Notes under the pieces: generated by a model
What the model was told of the DNA's origin: nothing
The model's input: the letters and a program-made list of their open reading frames with translations, nothing else
Database searches by the model: none
Part shown: piece by piece, positions 11,125 through 20,272 of the stretch
Numbering within the stretch: the first letter of the stretch is position 1
How the letters are laid out: each line of letters starts with the position of its first letter
Translations under genes and position numbers: made by a program
NCBI RefSeq assembly: GCF_002374835.1
Contig: NZ_NWVD01000012.1
Location: forward strand, 1 to 56,507
Length of the DNA stretch: 56,507 nucleotides
Direction: 5' to 3'
DNA from: Sphingomonas ginsenosidimutans
GTDB taxonomy: Bacteria > Pseudomonadota > Alphaproteobacteria > Sphingomonadales > Sphingomonadaceae

Positions 11125-11175
11125 GCGCGTCACCGCCACGGCGTGCCCCACGGCCGCGCCGCCCGCGCCTGAGGG
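11113..11175 (+). promoter_or_regulatory. Mutually exclusive hairpins, leuA attenuator
   Basis: ACGCGCC (11113-11119) pairs with GGCGCGT (11124-11130) across a 4-base loop. The overlapping segment 11118-11129 pairs instead with 11164-11175 over 12 bp with one G-U wobble. The two structures cannot coexist. A ribosome stalled on the leucine codons would cover the first arm and favour the long-range stem. No T-run follows, so whether control is on termination or on leuA translation is open. Confidence 0.55.
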
Positions 11176-11225
11176 TAATGATCCGACCACCGCCGAAGCG
11201 CCCTTATCCCGGAAAGCCGACCGTC

Positions 11226-12884
11226 ATGCTGCGCGATCCCTCGACCAAATACCGCCCCTTTCCCGTCATCGACATTCCCGACCGCACCTGGCCGTCGAAG
11301 ACGATCACCCGCGCCCCGCGCTGGCTGTCGACCGATTTGCGCGACGGGAACCAGGCGCTGATCGATCCGATGGACGCCGAGAAGAAGACGCGCTTCTTCG
11401 ATCTGCTGGTCAAGATCGGGCTGAAGGAGATCGAGGTCGGTTTCCCCAGCGCCGGCGCGACCGAGTTCGATTTCATCTCCGGCCTGATCCGCGACAGGCG
11501 CATTCCCGACGATGTGGCGATCCAGGTGCTGACCCAGTCACGCCGCGACCTGATCGAACGCAGCTTCGAAAGCCTGGATGGCGCAACCACCGCGATCGTC
11601 CACCTGTATAATGCGGTTTCGCCCGCGTGGCGCAAGATCGTGTTCGGCATGTCGCGCGCGGAGGTGAAGCAGATCGCGATCGACGGCGCGAAGGTGCTGC
11701 GCGATGAAGCGGCCAAGCGCCCGAACACCCGCTGGCAGTTCGAATATTCGCCCGAGACCTTCTCCACCGCCGAACTCGATTTCTCGGTGGAGGTGTGCGA
11801 GGCGGTGATGGACGTGCTGCAGCCGACGCCCGACGCGCCGATCATCTTCAACCTGCCCGCCACCGTCGAATGTGCGACGCCCAACGTCTATGCCGACCAG
11901 ATCGAATGGTTCGGCCGGCACATCCGCAACCGCGACGCGGTGGTCATCTCGCTGCACACCCATAACGACCGCGGCACCGGCGTCGCCGCTGCCGAACTGG
12001 GCATGATGGCGGGCGCCGACCGCGTCGAGGGCTGCCTGCTGGGCAATGGCGAGCGTACCGGCAACTGCGATCTCGTGACCGTCGCGCTCAACATGTACAC
12101 GCAGGGCGTCGACCCGCAACTGGACCTCGGCGATATCGACGCGGTGGTGAAGACGGTGGAATATGCCACCAACATCACCGTCCACCCGCGCACCCCCTAT
12201 GCCGGCGAACTGGTCTTCACCGCCTTTTCCGGCAGCCATCAGGACGCGATCAAGAAGGGGTTCGCGGCGCAGGCGGCGCGCAACGACGATCTGTGGGAAG
12301 TCCCCTATCTGCCGATCGACCCCGCCGATCTGGGGCGCAGCTACGAAGCCGTCATCCGCGTCAATTCGCAGAGCGGCAAGGGCGGCGTCGCCTGGGTGCT
12401 GGAACAGGACAAGGGGCTGAAACTGCCCAAGCGCCTCCAGGCCGATTTCAGCCGCCATGTGCAGGCGCTGGCGGACGAAACCAGCCGCGAACTGAACGCC
12501 GCCGACATCTTCGGCGCGTTCGAGCGCGCCTATCTGCCCGGCGACGCCGACCGGTTCGTGCTGCGCGACTATGCCGAAACCGGCGCGGCGGGCGACCGCG
12601 TGTTCGTCGGAAGGCTGGCGATCCACGGCGAGGAACGCTCGATCTCCGGGCGCGGCAACGGCCTCATCTCCGGCGTGATCGCGGCGCTGGCCGACAGCAC
12701 CGGGCCCACGCTCGACGTCGTCGATTACTCCGAACACGCGATCGGCCATGGCGCGGGCGCGCAGGCGGTCGCCTATCTCGAATGCCGCGCCGCCGACGGG
12801 CGCACCGTATGGGGGGTGGGGATCGACACCGATATCGCCACTGCCAGCGTCCGCGCCGTCCTGTCGGCGGCGAACCGGGCGTGA
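11226..12884 (+). CDS. leuA: 2-isopropylmalate synthase
   Basis: LeuA condenses acetyl-CoA with 2-oxoisovalerate, the first committed step to leucine. The 552 residues from the ATG at 11226 match the long type 2 LeuA. The metal/substrate motif [11 protein letters not shown] is near 38-48, HTHNDRGTG holds the metal histidines in the TIM barrel, GNGERTGN follows it, and a C-terminal regulatory domain for leucine inhibition ends the protein. GGAAAG lies about ten bases upstream of the start. In-frame codons before it are leader DNA. It overlaps the next gene by four bases. Confidence 0.95.
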   Translation: MLRDPSTKYRPFPVIDIPDRTWPSKTITRAPRWLSTDLRDGNQALIDPMDAEKKTRFFDLLVKIGLKEIEVGFPSAGATEFDFISGLIRDRRIPDDVAIQVLTQSRRDLIERSFESLDGATTAIVHLYNAVSPAWRKIVFGMSRAEVKQIAIDGAKVLRDEAAKRPNTRWQFEYSPETFSTAELDFSVEVCEAVMDVLQPTPDAPIIFNLPATVECATPNVYADQIEWFGRHIRNRDAVVISLHTHNDRGTGVAAAELGMMAGADRVEGCLLGNGERTGNCDLVTVALNMYTQGVDPQLDLGDIDAVVKTVEYATNITVHPRTPYAGELVFTAFSGSHQDAIKKGFAAQAARNDDLWEVPYLPIDPADLGRSYEAVIRVNSQSGKGGVAWVLEQDKGLKLPKRLQADFSRHVQALADETSRELNAADIFGAFERAYLPGDADRFVLRDYAETGAAGDRVFVGRLAIHGEERSISGRGNGLISGVIAALADSTGPTLDVVDYSEHAIGHGAGAQAVAYLECRAADGRTVWGVGIDTDIATASVRAVLSAANRA

Positions 12885-13540
12885 CGCGCGGCTATGCGGC
12901 CTTCCTGTTCGACATGGACGGGACGCTGATCGACAGCATCCCGTCCGCGGTGCGCGCCTGGACCGCCTGGGCGCACCGCCACGCGATCGACGTCGACCTG
13001 CTGATGCGCCACATGCACGGCGTCCGCGCGATCGAGACGATCCGCCGCTTCGCGCCCGCCAGCGTCGATGCCGAGGCGGAATTCGCCGCGCTGTTGCAGG
13101 CGGAGATGGACGATGTCGCGGACGTCGTGGCGCTGCCCGGCGCCGCGGACTTCGTCGCCGCCCTCCCCGTCGATCGCTGGGCGATCGTCACCTCCGCCCC
13201 GCTGGCGCTGGCCGAACGGCGGCTTGCCGCCGCCGGGCTGACGCCGCCCCGGGTGATGGTCACCGCCGAGGACGTGACGAGCGGGAAGCCCGCGCCCGAC
13301 GCCTTCCTGCTTGCCGCCGACCGGCTAGGGGTCGCGGCCGCCGATTGCCTGGTGTGGGAAGACGCCCCCGCCGGCATCGCCGCTGCCGAGGCCGCCGGTG
13401 CCGACGTCACCGTCGTGACCGCGACCCACACGCATCCGATCGACACCCGCCACCCGCAAATCGTCGACTATCGTGCGCTGTCGGTGCGCCGCGACGGCAG
13501 CGGCCTGTTGCGGGTTCTGGACGCGATCCCCGCCCGCTGA
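12881..13540 (+). CDS. HAD-superfamily phosphatase (beta-PGM/sugar phosphatase type)
   Basis: This 219-residue hydrolase begins with GTG inside the leuA stop (GTGA overlap), so it is translationally coupled to leuA. The nucleophile motif [10 protein letters not shown] is at 9-18, TSAP (motif II) is in the middle, the motif III lysine sits in TSGKPAPD, and [15 protein letters not shown] is motif IV. The cap domain is of the small helical type. Members dephosphorylate sugar phosphates or phosphoglycolate. The substrate here cannot be read, and its link to leucine synthesis may be no more than shared transcription. Confidence 0.88.
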   Translation: MTRGYAAFLFDMDGTLIDSIPSAVRAWTAWAHRHAIDVDLLMRHMHGVRAIETIRRFAPASVDAEAEFAALLQAEMDDVADVVALPGAADFVAALPVDRWAIVTSAPLALAERRLAAAGLTPPRVMVTAEDVTSGKPAPDAFLLAADRLGVAAADCLVWEDAPAGIAAAEAAGADVTVVTATHTHPIDTRHPQIVDYRALSVRRDGSGLLRVLDAIPAR

Positions 13541-13637
13541 CCGGCGGGCCGACCCCCACATTGACTGGGGTTCGCGCTATTGTAGAGCATTGTCGCAACA
13601 GCGGCATGGCCCCCGCGCCCTGTTCAAGGTTAGACTA

Positions 13638-14078
13638 TTGCCCGACCGTCGATCCATCCTGGCCGCGCGGCTGGTCATCGTCCTGTTCCGCGCGTTCGAA
13701 CAGGCGGCGCGCCATGCCGATCTGACGATCCCGCAATTCCGCTTCATGCTCATGCTGCGGCGTGGCCCGCGGCGCGCGAGCGAACTGGCGGCGTCGTCCG
13801 GGATCGGCCGTCCCACCGCCTCCGCGCTGATCGCCGAAATGGAACGTCGCGGACTGATCTATCGCCGGCGGGAAGAGGCCGACGCGCGCGCGGTGGAACT
13901 GCGGCTGACGGAGGACGGCGAACGGCGCTTCGCCCGGCTGGACGAGGCGCTGGCCGGCGCGTTCGAGACGCACCTGCCGGAGGCGGAGCGCGAGGCGATC
14001 CTGGACAGCTTTGCGACGATGGCGCTGTTCATCGACGGACGTGGCAAGCAGCACTCGGCCGCCACGTCAGCGGATTGA
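13638..14078 (+). CDS. MarR-family transcriptional regulator
   Basis: This is a winged-helix DNA-binding regulator of about 146 residues from a TTG at 13638. The core reads ASELAASSGIGRPTASALIAEMERRGLIYRRREEADARAVELRLTEDG, with the recognition helix and the wing arginines. No ATG fits the family start, so the TTG is chosen by length. A weak promoter (TTGACT at 13561) precedes it. It sits directly upstream of the acyl-CoA operon, whose promoter contains a MarR-like dyad, so it is the likely local repressor. Confidence 0.85.
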   Translation: MPDRRSILAARLVIVLFRAFEQAARHADLTIPQFRFMLMLRRGPRRASELAASSGIGRPTASALIAEMERRGLIYRRREEADARAVELRLTEDGERRFARLDEALAGAFETHLPEAEREAILDSFATMALFIDGRGKQHSAATSAD

Positions 14079-14103
14079 CTTAGTTAGGGTAGCGAACTAT
14101 TCG
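14075..14103 (+). promoter_or_regulatory. Promoter with overlapping MarR-type operator
   Basis: TTGACT (14075-14080) and TATTCG (14098-14103) are separated by 17 bp. Inside the spacer and -10 lies TAGTT (14081-14085) with its inverted partner AACTA (14095-14099), centre spacing 9, typical of MarR dimers. A bound repressor would block RNA polymerase. It precedes the nitronate monooxygenase gene by about 27 bp. Confidence 0.55.
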
Positions 14104-14129
14104 TCTCCCAAACAATCGGGAGAGGCGTC

Positions 14130-15266
14130 ATGAAGTCGCGGCTGTGCGAGATGCTCGGAATCGAGTTTCCGCTGTTCGCCTTCAGTCACTGCCGCGACGT
14201 GGTCGCCGCGGTCAGCCGGGCGGGCGGGTTCGGAGTGCTGGGCGCGACCATCCACACGCCCGAGACCATCCACGAAGAGCTCGACTGGATCGATCGCCAC
14301 TGCAACGGAAAACCCTATGGCATCGACGTGCTGGTGCCTGAAAACCTCGCGACGCGCGGCGAGCGGGGCGTGACCACGCGCGCGCTGGAAGGCCGGATTC
14401 CCGAGGCGCACCGGGCGTTTGCGGCGGGGCTGTTGGCGGAGGCGGGGGTGACGCGGCGGGCGGCGTCGGAGCGGACGGGGGATTTGCCGCAGCCGTTCGA
14501 TCCCGACAATGCGCTGCGCACGTTGGAAGCGGCGTTCCAGCATCCGATCAAGCTAATCGCAAATGCGCTGGGGGTGCCGCCGCAGGAGATGATCGACATG
14601 GGGCGGGCGCATGGGGTCCCGGTCGCGGCGCTGGCAGGGGCGAAGGAACATGCCCTGCGGCTGGCCGCGTCGGGGGTCGACATCATCGTGGCCCAAGGCA
14701 CCGAGGCGGGCGGACATTGCGGCGAGGTGAGCACGCTGGTGCTGGTGCCGGAGATCATCAAGGCATTGGGAAGCGACCGGAATATCCCCGTCCTGGCGGC
14801 CGGCGGAATCATGACCGGCGAGCAGATGGCCGCGGCGATGGCGATGGGCGCGGCGGGCGCGTGGACCGGATCGGTGTGGCTGGCGACCGCCGAAAGCGAA
14901 ACCTCGCCCGTCTTCCGCGAGAAGATGATCGCCGCGACCAGCCGCGATGCGGTGCGCGTGAAGAGCCGGACGGGCAAGCCCGCGCGCCAGTTGCGCTCCA
15001 CCTGGACCGATGCGTGGGAGCGGCATCCCGACAGTCCCGGCGCGCTGCCGATGCCGTTCATGAGCCTGATCAGCGAAGGTGCGTTGCGGGCCGCGGACGC
15101 CGCAGCACAAGGTGGGAACGCGAAAGCACGCGATCTGGTGACCTATTTCGTGGGTCAGGGAGTGGGTCTGGTCGACGATGTGCGCAGTGCGGGGCAGGTC
15201 GTGCAGGACTTCAAGACGGGTTATATCGCGGCGGTGGAGCGGCTGAACGACCTGATTGCGGAGTAA
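14130..15266 (+). CDS. Nitronate monooxygenase-like FMN protein (NPD family)
   Basis: This is a 378-residue flavoprotein TIM barrel related to 2-nitropropane dioxygenase. Visible elements are the N-terminal FPLFAFSHCRDVVAAVSRAGGFGVLG, the FMN-binding AQGTEAGGHCGEVSTLVLVPEI, and AAGGIMTG near 230-240. GGGAGAGG lies just before the ATG. It is the first gene of a four-gene catabolic set with an acyl-CoA ligase and two acyl-CoA dehydrogenases. In such settings these proteins may act on enoyl-CoA or nitro compounds. Its true substrate is not known. Confidence 0.85.
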   Translation: MKSRLCEMLGIEFPLFAFSHCRDVVAAVSRAGGFGVLGATIHTPETIHEELDWIDRHCNGKPYGIDVLVPENLATRGERGVTTRALEGRIPEAHRAFAAGLLAEAGVTRRAASERTGDLPQPFDPDNALRTLEAAFQHPIKLIANALGVPPQEMIDMGRAHGVPVAALAGAKEHALRLAASGVDIIVAQGTEAGGHCGEVSTLVLVPEIIKALGSDRNIPVLAAGGIMTGEQMAAAMAMGAAGAWTGSVWLATAESETSPVFREKMIAATSRDAVRVKSRTGKPARQLRSTWTDAWERHPDSPGALPMPFMSLISEGALRAADAAAQGGNAKARDLVTYFVGQGVGLVDDVRSAGQVVQDFKTGYIAAVERLNDLIAE

Positions 15267-15302
15267 AAGCGCGAAACAACGCGCACCGGAGAGGAAAAAG
15301 CC

Positions 15303-16910
15303 ATGATGAACATGGGCGACATGCTCGACACGATCGCGGCCCGGATCGATCCGGCCGCCACCGCGATCATCCATGGCGAGCGCACCCTCACCTGGCCGCA
15401 ACTGGCCGTTGCATCGAACCGGCTGGCGCGCGCCGTGCGCGACGGCGGCGCGCGGCCGGGCGACAAGCTGGCGATCTACCTGCGCAACGGGCCGGAGTAT
15501 CTGATCGCGCTGTGCGCGGCGTTGAAGGCGCGGCTGGTGCCGGTCAACGTCAACTACCGCTACGCCAGCGCGGAGCTGGCGTATCTGTTCGACAATGCCG
15601 ATGCGCGGGTCGTCGTCTATGGTGCCGAGTTCCGCCCGCGCATCGCCGAGGTGCGCCCGCGGCTGAACGCGAGCATCCAGTGGATCGAGGCGGGCGACGC
15701 GCCGGTGGCGGAGGCGACCGCATCGTTCGGCGATCTGACCGGCGGCGGCGACGGATCGCCGCTGGGGATCGCGCGATCGCCCGACGATCTGTTCTTCATC
15801 TACACCGGCGGCACCACCGGATCGCCCAAGGGGGTGATGTGGCCGCAGGGCGACCTGCACAGTCTGATGGTCGGCGGCCTGCGCGGTTCGTATGCCGTTC
15901 CCGACACGCTGGAGGAGCTGGCGACGCTGGCGGGACAGGCGACCCAGCGAATGCGCGCGCTGGTGGCGCCGCCGTTGATGCACGGCACCGGATTGATCGT
16001 CGCTCTGAACGCGCTGCTGCTGGGTGGCAGCGTCGTGACGCTGGAAAGCGCCGGCTTCGATCCGGCGGAGATGCTGCGCGCGATCGACCGGCATCGGCCC
16101 GACACGCTGGTGATCGTCGGCGACAGCTTCGCGCGGCCGCTGCTGCGCGAACTGATCGATCACCCGGGCGATTACGATCTGGGCAGCGTCACCACCATCA
16201 CCTCGTCGGGGGTGATGTGGAGCCTGGAGGTCAAGCGCGGGCTGCTGGACTTCATGCCCGGCGCCCAGCTGAACGACGTGCTGTCGTCATCGGAGGCGCT
16301 GGGGCTGGGCGCATCGGTGATGACCGCCGGGGGCGAGGTGGCGACCGCGCGCTTCGCGATCGGCCCGCGCTGCCGCGTGCTTGGCGAGGACGGCCGGTTC
16401 ATCGCCAGCGGCACGGCCGGGCGCGGAATGCTGGCGTTGGGCCCGCCCAATCCGCTGGGCTATTACAAGGACCCGGAAAAGAGCGCGGCGACGCTGCGCG
16501 AGATCGACGGCGAGCGTTACTGCATCCCCGGCGACTGGGTGGACGTCGCGGCGGACGGGACGCTGACGTTCCTGGGGCGCGGCAACGCGTGCATCAACAC
16601 CGGCGGCGAGAAGGTGTTCGCCGAGGAGGTGGAGGAGGTGCTGAAACGGCACGCGGGCGTGGCCGACGCGCTGGTCGTCGGCGTGCCCGACGAACGCTGG
16701 GGCAATGCGATCGTCGCGGTCGTGACGCCGCAGGCGGACGTGCCGCTGGATGAAGAGCGGCTGCGCGGTCACGTCCGCGCGCATCTGGCCGGGTACAAGG
16801 TGCCCAAGGCGATCGTCGTCGCGACGACGCCGCTGCGCGCCGCCAACGGCAAGGCGGATTATGCGGCCGCCCGCACCCTTGCGACGCAGAGCTGGAGCAC
16901 CCCGGCATGA
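15303..16910 (+). CDS. Acyl-CoA synthetase (AMP-forming)
   Basis: This is a 535-residue ANL-superfamily ligase that would activate a carboxylic acid as its CoA thioester. The P-loop-like IYTGGTTGSPKGVMWPQGD is near 165-183, the YKDPEKSAATLREIDGERYCIPGDW segment carries the ribose-binding Asp, and the hinge GRGNACINTGGEKVF follows. The catalytic lysine is in ANGKADYAAAR near the C-terminus. It overlaps the next gene by ATGA. The partner dehydrogenases suggest a branched or alicyclic acid, perhaps steroid- or terpenoid-derived, but this is inference. Confidence 0.9.
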   Translation: MMNMGDMLDTIAARIDPAATAIIHGERTLTWPQLAVASNRLARAVRDGGARPGDKLAIYLRNGPEYLIALCAALKARLVPVNVNYRYASAELAYLFDNADARVVVYGAEFRPRIAEVRPRLNASIQWIEAGDAPVAEATASFGDLTGGGDGSPLGIARSPDDLFFIYTGGTTGSPKGVMWPQGDLHSLMVGGLRGSYAVPDTLEELATLAGQATQRMRALVAPPLMHGTGLIVALNALLLGGSVVTLESAGFDPAEMLRAIDRHRPDTLVIVGDSFARPLLRELIDHPGDYDLGSVTTITSSGVMWSLEVKRGLLDFMPGAQLNDVLSSSEALGLGASVMTAGGEVATARFAIGPRCRVLGEDGRFIASGTAGRGMLALGPPNPLGYYKDPEKSAATLREIDGERYCIPGDWVDVAADGTLTFLGRGNACINTGGEKVFAEEVEEVLKRHAGVADALVVGVPDERWGNAIVAVVTPQADVPLDEERLRGHVRAHLAGYKVPKAIVVATTPLRAANGKADYAAARTLATQSWSTPA

Positions 16911-17971
16911 CCGACACCCTGCTGCGCCCCGTCCCGCCGGCTACGCTGACCCACGACGAGCGATCCGCGCTGGTCGACAGCGTGCGGCGACTGCTGGCCG
17001 ATCGCTGCACCGAGGGCGACGTGCGGCGGATCATCGACAGCGACAGCGGGCACGACCGCGCGCTGTGGCGCGCGCTGGCCGATCTGGGCATCGCCGGGCT
17101 GACGGTGCCGGAGGCGCATGGCGGCGCCGGGCTGGCCGCGACCGAACTGGAGCTGGTGATGGAGGAAGCGGGCGCGGTGCTGCTGCCCGCGCCGCTGATC
17201 TCCGGCGCGATCGCCGCCGCGCTGGTCCCCGACCTGGACGGACTGGCGGCGGGGGAGCGGATCGCGGCGGTCGCCTTCACCGGGCGGCATGGCTGGGCGC
17301 CCGGCGATACGGTGGCCGTCGCGGGCGGGCGAATCACCGGCACCGCGCGGTTCGTGGCGGACGCGGCGATCGCCGACACGATCCTGATCGCCGGCGACGA
17401 TGGCGTCTTCGCGATTGAGGCCGCGGATGCGCGGATCACTCCCCTGCCCGTCTTCGACCGGACGCGGCGAATGGCGGACGTCGCCATCGACGCGCCCGCG
17501 CGGCAGGTGGCGGATGCCGCCGCCGTCGCGCCAGCGCGCGACATCGGCGTCGTCGCGCTGGCGGGCGAGCAGGCGGGCGGCGCGCGGCGGATGCTGGAGA
17601 TGACCGTCGCCTATGCCCGCGAGCGGCACCAGTTCGGCCGCGCGATCGGCAGTTTCCAGGCGATCAAGCACATGGCGGCCGATCTGCTGCTGGAAAGCGA
17701 ATCCGCCACGTCGGCCGCGCGCGACGCCGCGCAGCAGGTGGCGGAGCGGAGCGCGAGCGCGGATGCGGCCGTGGCACTGGCCGCCTTCGCCTGTGCCGAT
17801 GCCTTCGTCCGCGTGGCGAAGGACGGGATCCAGATGCACGGCGGGATCGCCTTCACCTGGGACCATCCGGCGCATCTGTACCTGCGGCGTGCGCGGTCGG
17901 GGGCGCAGCTGTTCGGCGACAGCGACGGGTGGCGCGACCGCTATCTCACCGCGCTGGAGGCACAGGCATGA
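16907..17971 (+). CDS. Acyl-CoA dehydrogenase, smaller partner subunit
   Basis: This FAD-dependent dehydrogenase has 354 residues, shorter than the usual 380-400. The C-terminal half is clear (ARERHQFGRAIGSFQAIKHMAADLL, then DGIQMHGGIAFTWDHPAHLYLRRA), while the N-terminal part is reduced. Adjacent pairs of short and normal ACADs often form heterotetramers, as in the mycobacterial cholesterol side-chain enzymes. It is coupled on both sides by ATGA overlaps, which supports a fixed stoichiometry with the next gene. Confidence 0.88.
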   Translation: MTDTLLRPVPPATLTHDERSALVDSVRRLLADRCTEGDVRRIIDSDSGHDRALWRALADLGIAGLTVPEAHGGAGLAATELELVMEEAGAVLLPAPLISGAIAAALVPDLDGLAAGERIAAVAFTGRHGWAPGDTVAVAGGRITGTARFVADAAIADTILIAGDDGVFAIEAADARITPLPVFDRTRRMADVAIDAPARQVADAAAVAPARDIGVVALAGEQAGGARRMLEMTVAYARERHQFGRAIGSFQAIKHMAADLLLESESATSAARDAAQQVAERSASADAAVALAAFACADAFVRVAKDGIQMHGGIAFTWDHPAHLYLRRARSGAQLFGDSDGWRDRYLTALEAQA

Positions 17972-19167
17972 CCGACGACGAACTGCGCGCCGAGGTGGAG
18001 GGCTGGCTGGCCGAGCATTGGCGCGGGCTGCCCGCGCACCACGAAAGTTTCGGTCGCGACCCGCGTAGCGAATGGCTGGGGAAGGTGCGCGACGCCGGCT
18101 GGGCGGTGCCGCGCTGGCCGGTCGACCGCTGGGGCCGCGGGCTGTCGAACGAGCAGGCCAGGATCGTCGAGCGCGCCTTCGCCGCGGTCGGCGCGCCGGG
18201 CGCCGGACAGGACCGCAGCAATTTGTGGGCGAATACCGCGCTGGCCCATGCCGCCGATGGTTTCCGTGAGGAGATCGTGCCCCGGCTACTCGCCGGTGAG
18301 GTGGGCATGTGCCTGCTGTATTCGGAGCCGGGCGCCGGATCCGACCTCGCGGCGATCCGCACCCGCGCCGACAAGGTGCCCGACGAGGAAGGCGGCGGGT
18401 GGCGCGTGACCGGGCAGAAGGTGTGGACCAGCGGCGCGGCGGTCGCCGATTACGGGATGCTGATCGCGCGCACCGACTGGGACGTGCCCAAGCATCGCGG
18501 GATCAGTTTCTTCTTCCTGCCGATGAAGCAGCCGGGGGTGGAGGTGCGCCCGCTGCGCCAGATCACCGACGAGGCGCATTTCAACGAGGTGTTCATCACC
18601 GACGCCTTCGTCCCCGACGACCATCTGCTGGGGCCACTGAACGGCGGCTGGGGGGTGTTGCAGACCGCGCTCGCCTATGAACGATCGGTGATGGGCGATG
18701 CCGCGCGGGGCCCGCGTTCGGGCGCAGGCGGCCCGAAGGGCGATCATTCGCTGCTGGGGCTGGCGCGCGAGGCGGGGCGGATCGACGACCCGGTGGTGCG
18801 CCAGCAGGTGGCGCAGGCGATCGCGTGGCGCACGCTGAACCGGCTGAACACCGCGCGGGCCAAGGCCGAACTGGCGCAGGGCACGTCGTCCCCGATCATG
18901 TCGCTGGGCAAGCTGGCGATGAGCCGCATCCTGCATGAGGAAGCGCGTGTGCGCACGCTGCTGCTGGGGGCCGAAAGCCTGTTGCAGGGGCCGGACCATC
19001 CGCGCGCCGAGGACGCCAACTTCCTGGCGCTGAACGCCTATTTCACCTCGATCGGCGGGGGCACCGACCAGATCCAGCGCAACATCATCGGCGAGCGGGT
19101 GCTGGGACTGCCGCGCGAGCCGGAGGTGGACCGCGCGCTGCCGTTTCGCGAGGTGCGCGCGGGGTAG
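17968..19167 (+). CDS. Acyl-CoA dehydrogenase, larger partner subunit
   Basis: This is a 399-residue acyl-CoA dehydrogenase. The FAD/substrate loops YSEPGAGSDLAAIRTRA and WRVTGQKVWTSGA are in the middle domain, and the C-terminal domain ends with GGGTDQIQRNIIGERVLGLPREP. The ATG at 17968 overlaps the previous stop. Together with the smaller subunit it probably oxidises the CoA ester made by the upstream ligase. It is the last gene of the operon, and the following gene is on the opposite strand. Confidence 0.92.
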   Translation: MTDDELRAEVEGWLAEHWRGLPAHHESFGRDPRSEWLGKVRDAGWAVPRWPVDRWGRGLSNEQARIVERAFAAVGAPGAGQDRSNLWANTALAHAADGFREEIVPRLLAGEVGMCLLYSEPGAGSDLAAIRTRADKVPDEEGGGWRVTGQKVWTSGAAVADYGMLIARTDWDVPKHRGISFFFLPMKQPGVEVRPLRQITDEAHFNEVFITDAFVPDDHLLGPLNGGWGVLQTALAYERSVMGDAARGPRSGAGGPKGDHSLLGLAREAGRIDDPVVRQQVAQAIAWRTLNRLNTARAKAELAQGTSSPIMSLGKLAMSRILHEEARVRTLLLGAESLLQGPDHPRAEDANFLALNAYFTSIGGGTDQIQRNIIGERVLGLPREPEVDRALPFREVRAG

Positions 19168-19188
19168 CGCGCGCTTCCCGTGGCCGGA

Positions 19189-20226
19189 TCAGGCGCTCAG
19201 CACCATCTTCAGCGCGCCTTCCTAGCGCCGGTCGAACAGGCGATAGGCTTCCTCGCCGTCGCTGAGTGGCAGGCGGTGGCTGATATAGCGTTCGGGGCGC
19301 AACCGCCCGGCGCGCACCAGCGGGATCAGCGCGGGCCATTCCTCCGGCACCGAACAGGTGCCGGTGCGGAACGTCAGCCCGGCGGCGAAGGCGCGTTCCA
19401 GCGGGAAGGCGTAGCGGCGCGACTGCTGCACGCCGATCACAGACACGGTGCCGCGCGCCATGACCAGCCGCAGCGCCATGTCGACGGTGGCATCGCCGCC
19501 GACCACCTCCACCACGCTTTCCAGCTTGCGCCCGCCGGTCGCCTCGCGGATCGTATCCAGCGCGACATCGGGGTGAAGCGCGATCGCCCCCGCGACCTCG
19601 GCCAGCGCGCGGCGTTCGGGGATCGGATCGATCGCATAGACGACGCCCGCGCCCATCACCCAGGCGCTTTCCACCGCCATCAGCCCGATCGGCCCCAGTC
19701 CGATGATCGCGACGGAGCCGCCCGGCCGCACATCGGCATTGCGCACCCCGAACCACGCGGTGGCGAGCGCGTCGGTCATCATCAGCGCCTGATCGTCCGA
19801 TATGCCGTCCGGGATGCGCCACGCATTGGCATCCGCGGCGGGCACCCGGAACGCCTCCGCCTGCACCCCCTGCAATTGCGCGGACAGGCCGTAGCAGCTG
19901 CCCTGGCCGTTGTCGCAATGGACGACGTCACCCGACAAGCACGACCGGCACGCCCCGCAACCGACCGCGGCGGGGATCATCACCTTGTCGCCGACCTTCA
20001 GCTGCTGCACGCCGCGGCCGATCTCCACCACCTCGCCCACCGCCTCATGCCCGACGCAGAAGCCGATATCCCCGGAAAAGCCGTGGCCGTGGTAGATGTG
20101 CAGGTCGCTGCCGCAGATGCTGCACGCCGTCATCTGCACGATGGCGTCGCGATCGCCGGCCAGCGCGGGATCGTCCATCGTGTCGTAGCGGATGTCGCGC
20201 GCGCCGAAATACCGCAATGCCTTCAT
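19189..20226 (-). pseudogene. Zinc-dependent alcohol dehydrogenase with premature TAG near the C-terminus
   Basis: This is a medium-chain dehydrogenase with catalytic zinc ligands (CSICGSD and GHE), a structural-zinc cluster (GCGACRSCLSGDVVHC) and the Rossmann motif GLGPIGL. From the ATG at 20226, behind GAGGAG, the frame ends at TAG (19224-19222) after LFDRR, giving 334 residues. In the same frame translation would continue with EGALKMVLSA and a TGA at 19191-19189. That is the conserved family tail (usually DGALKMVL). So the gene has a nonsense codon 11 codons early. The truncated protein (19222-20226) may still fold. It could also be a sequencing error. Confidence 0.85.
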
Positions 20227-20272
20227 GGTCATCTCCTCTCCCGCCCCGGCGTGTGCGCCTGTCTGCGGGCGA

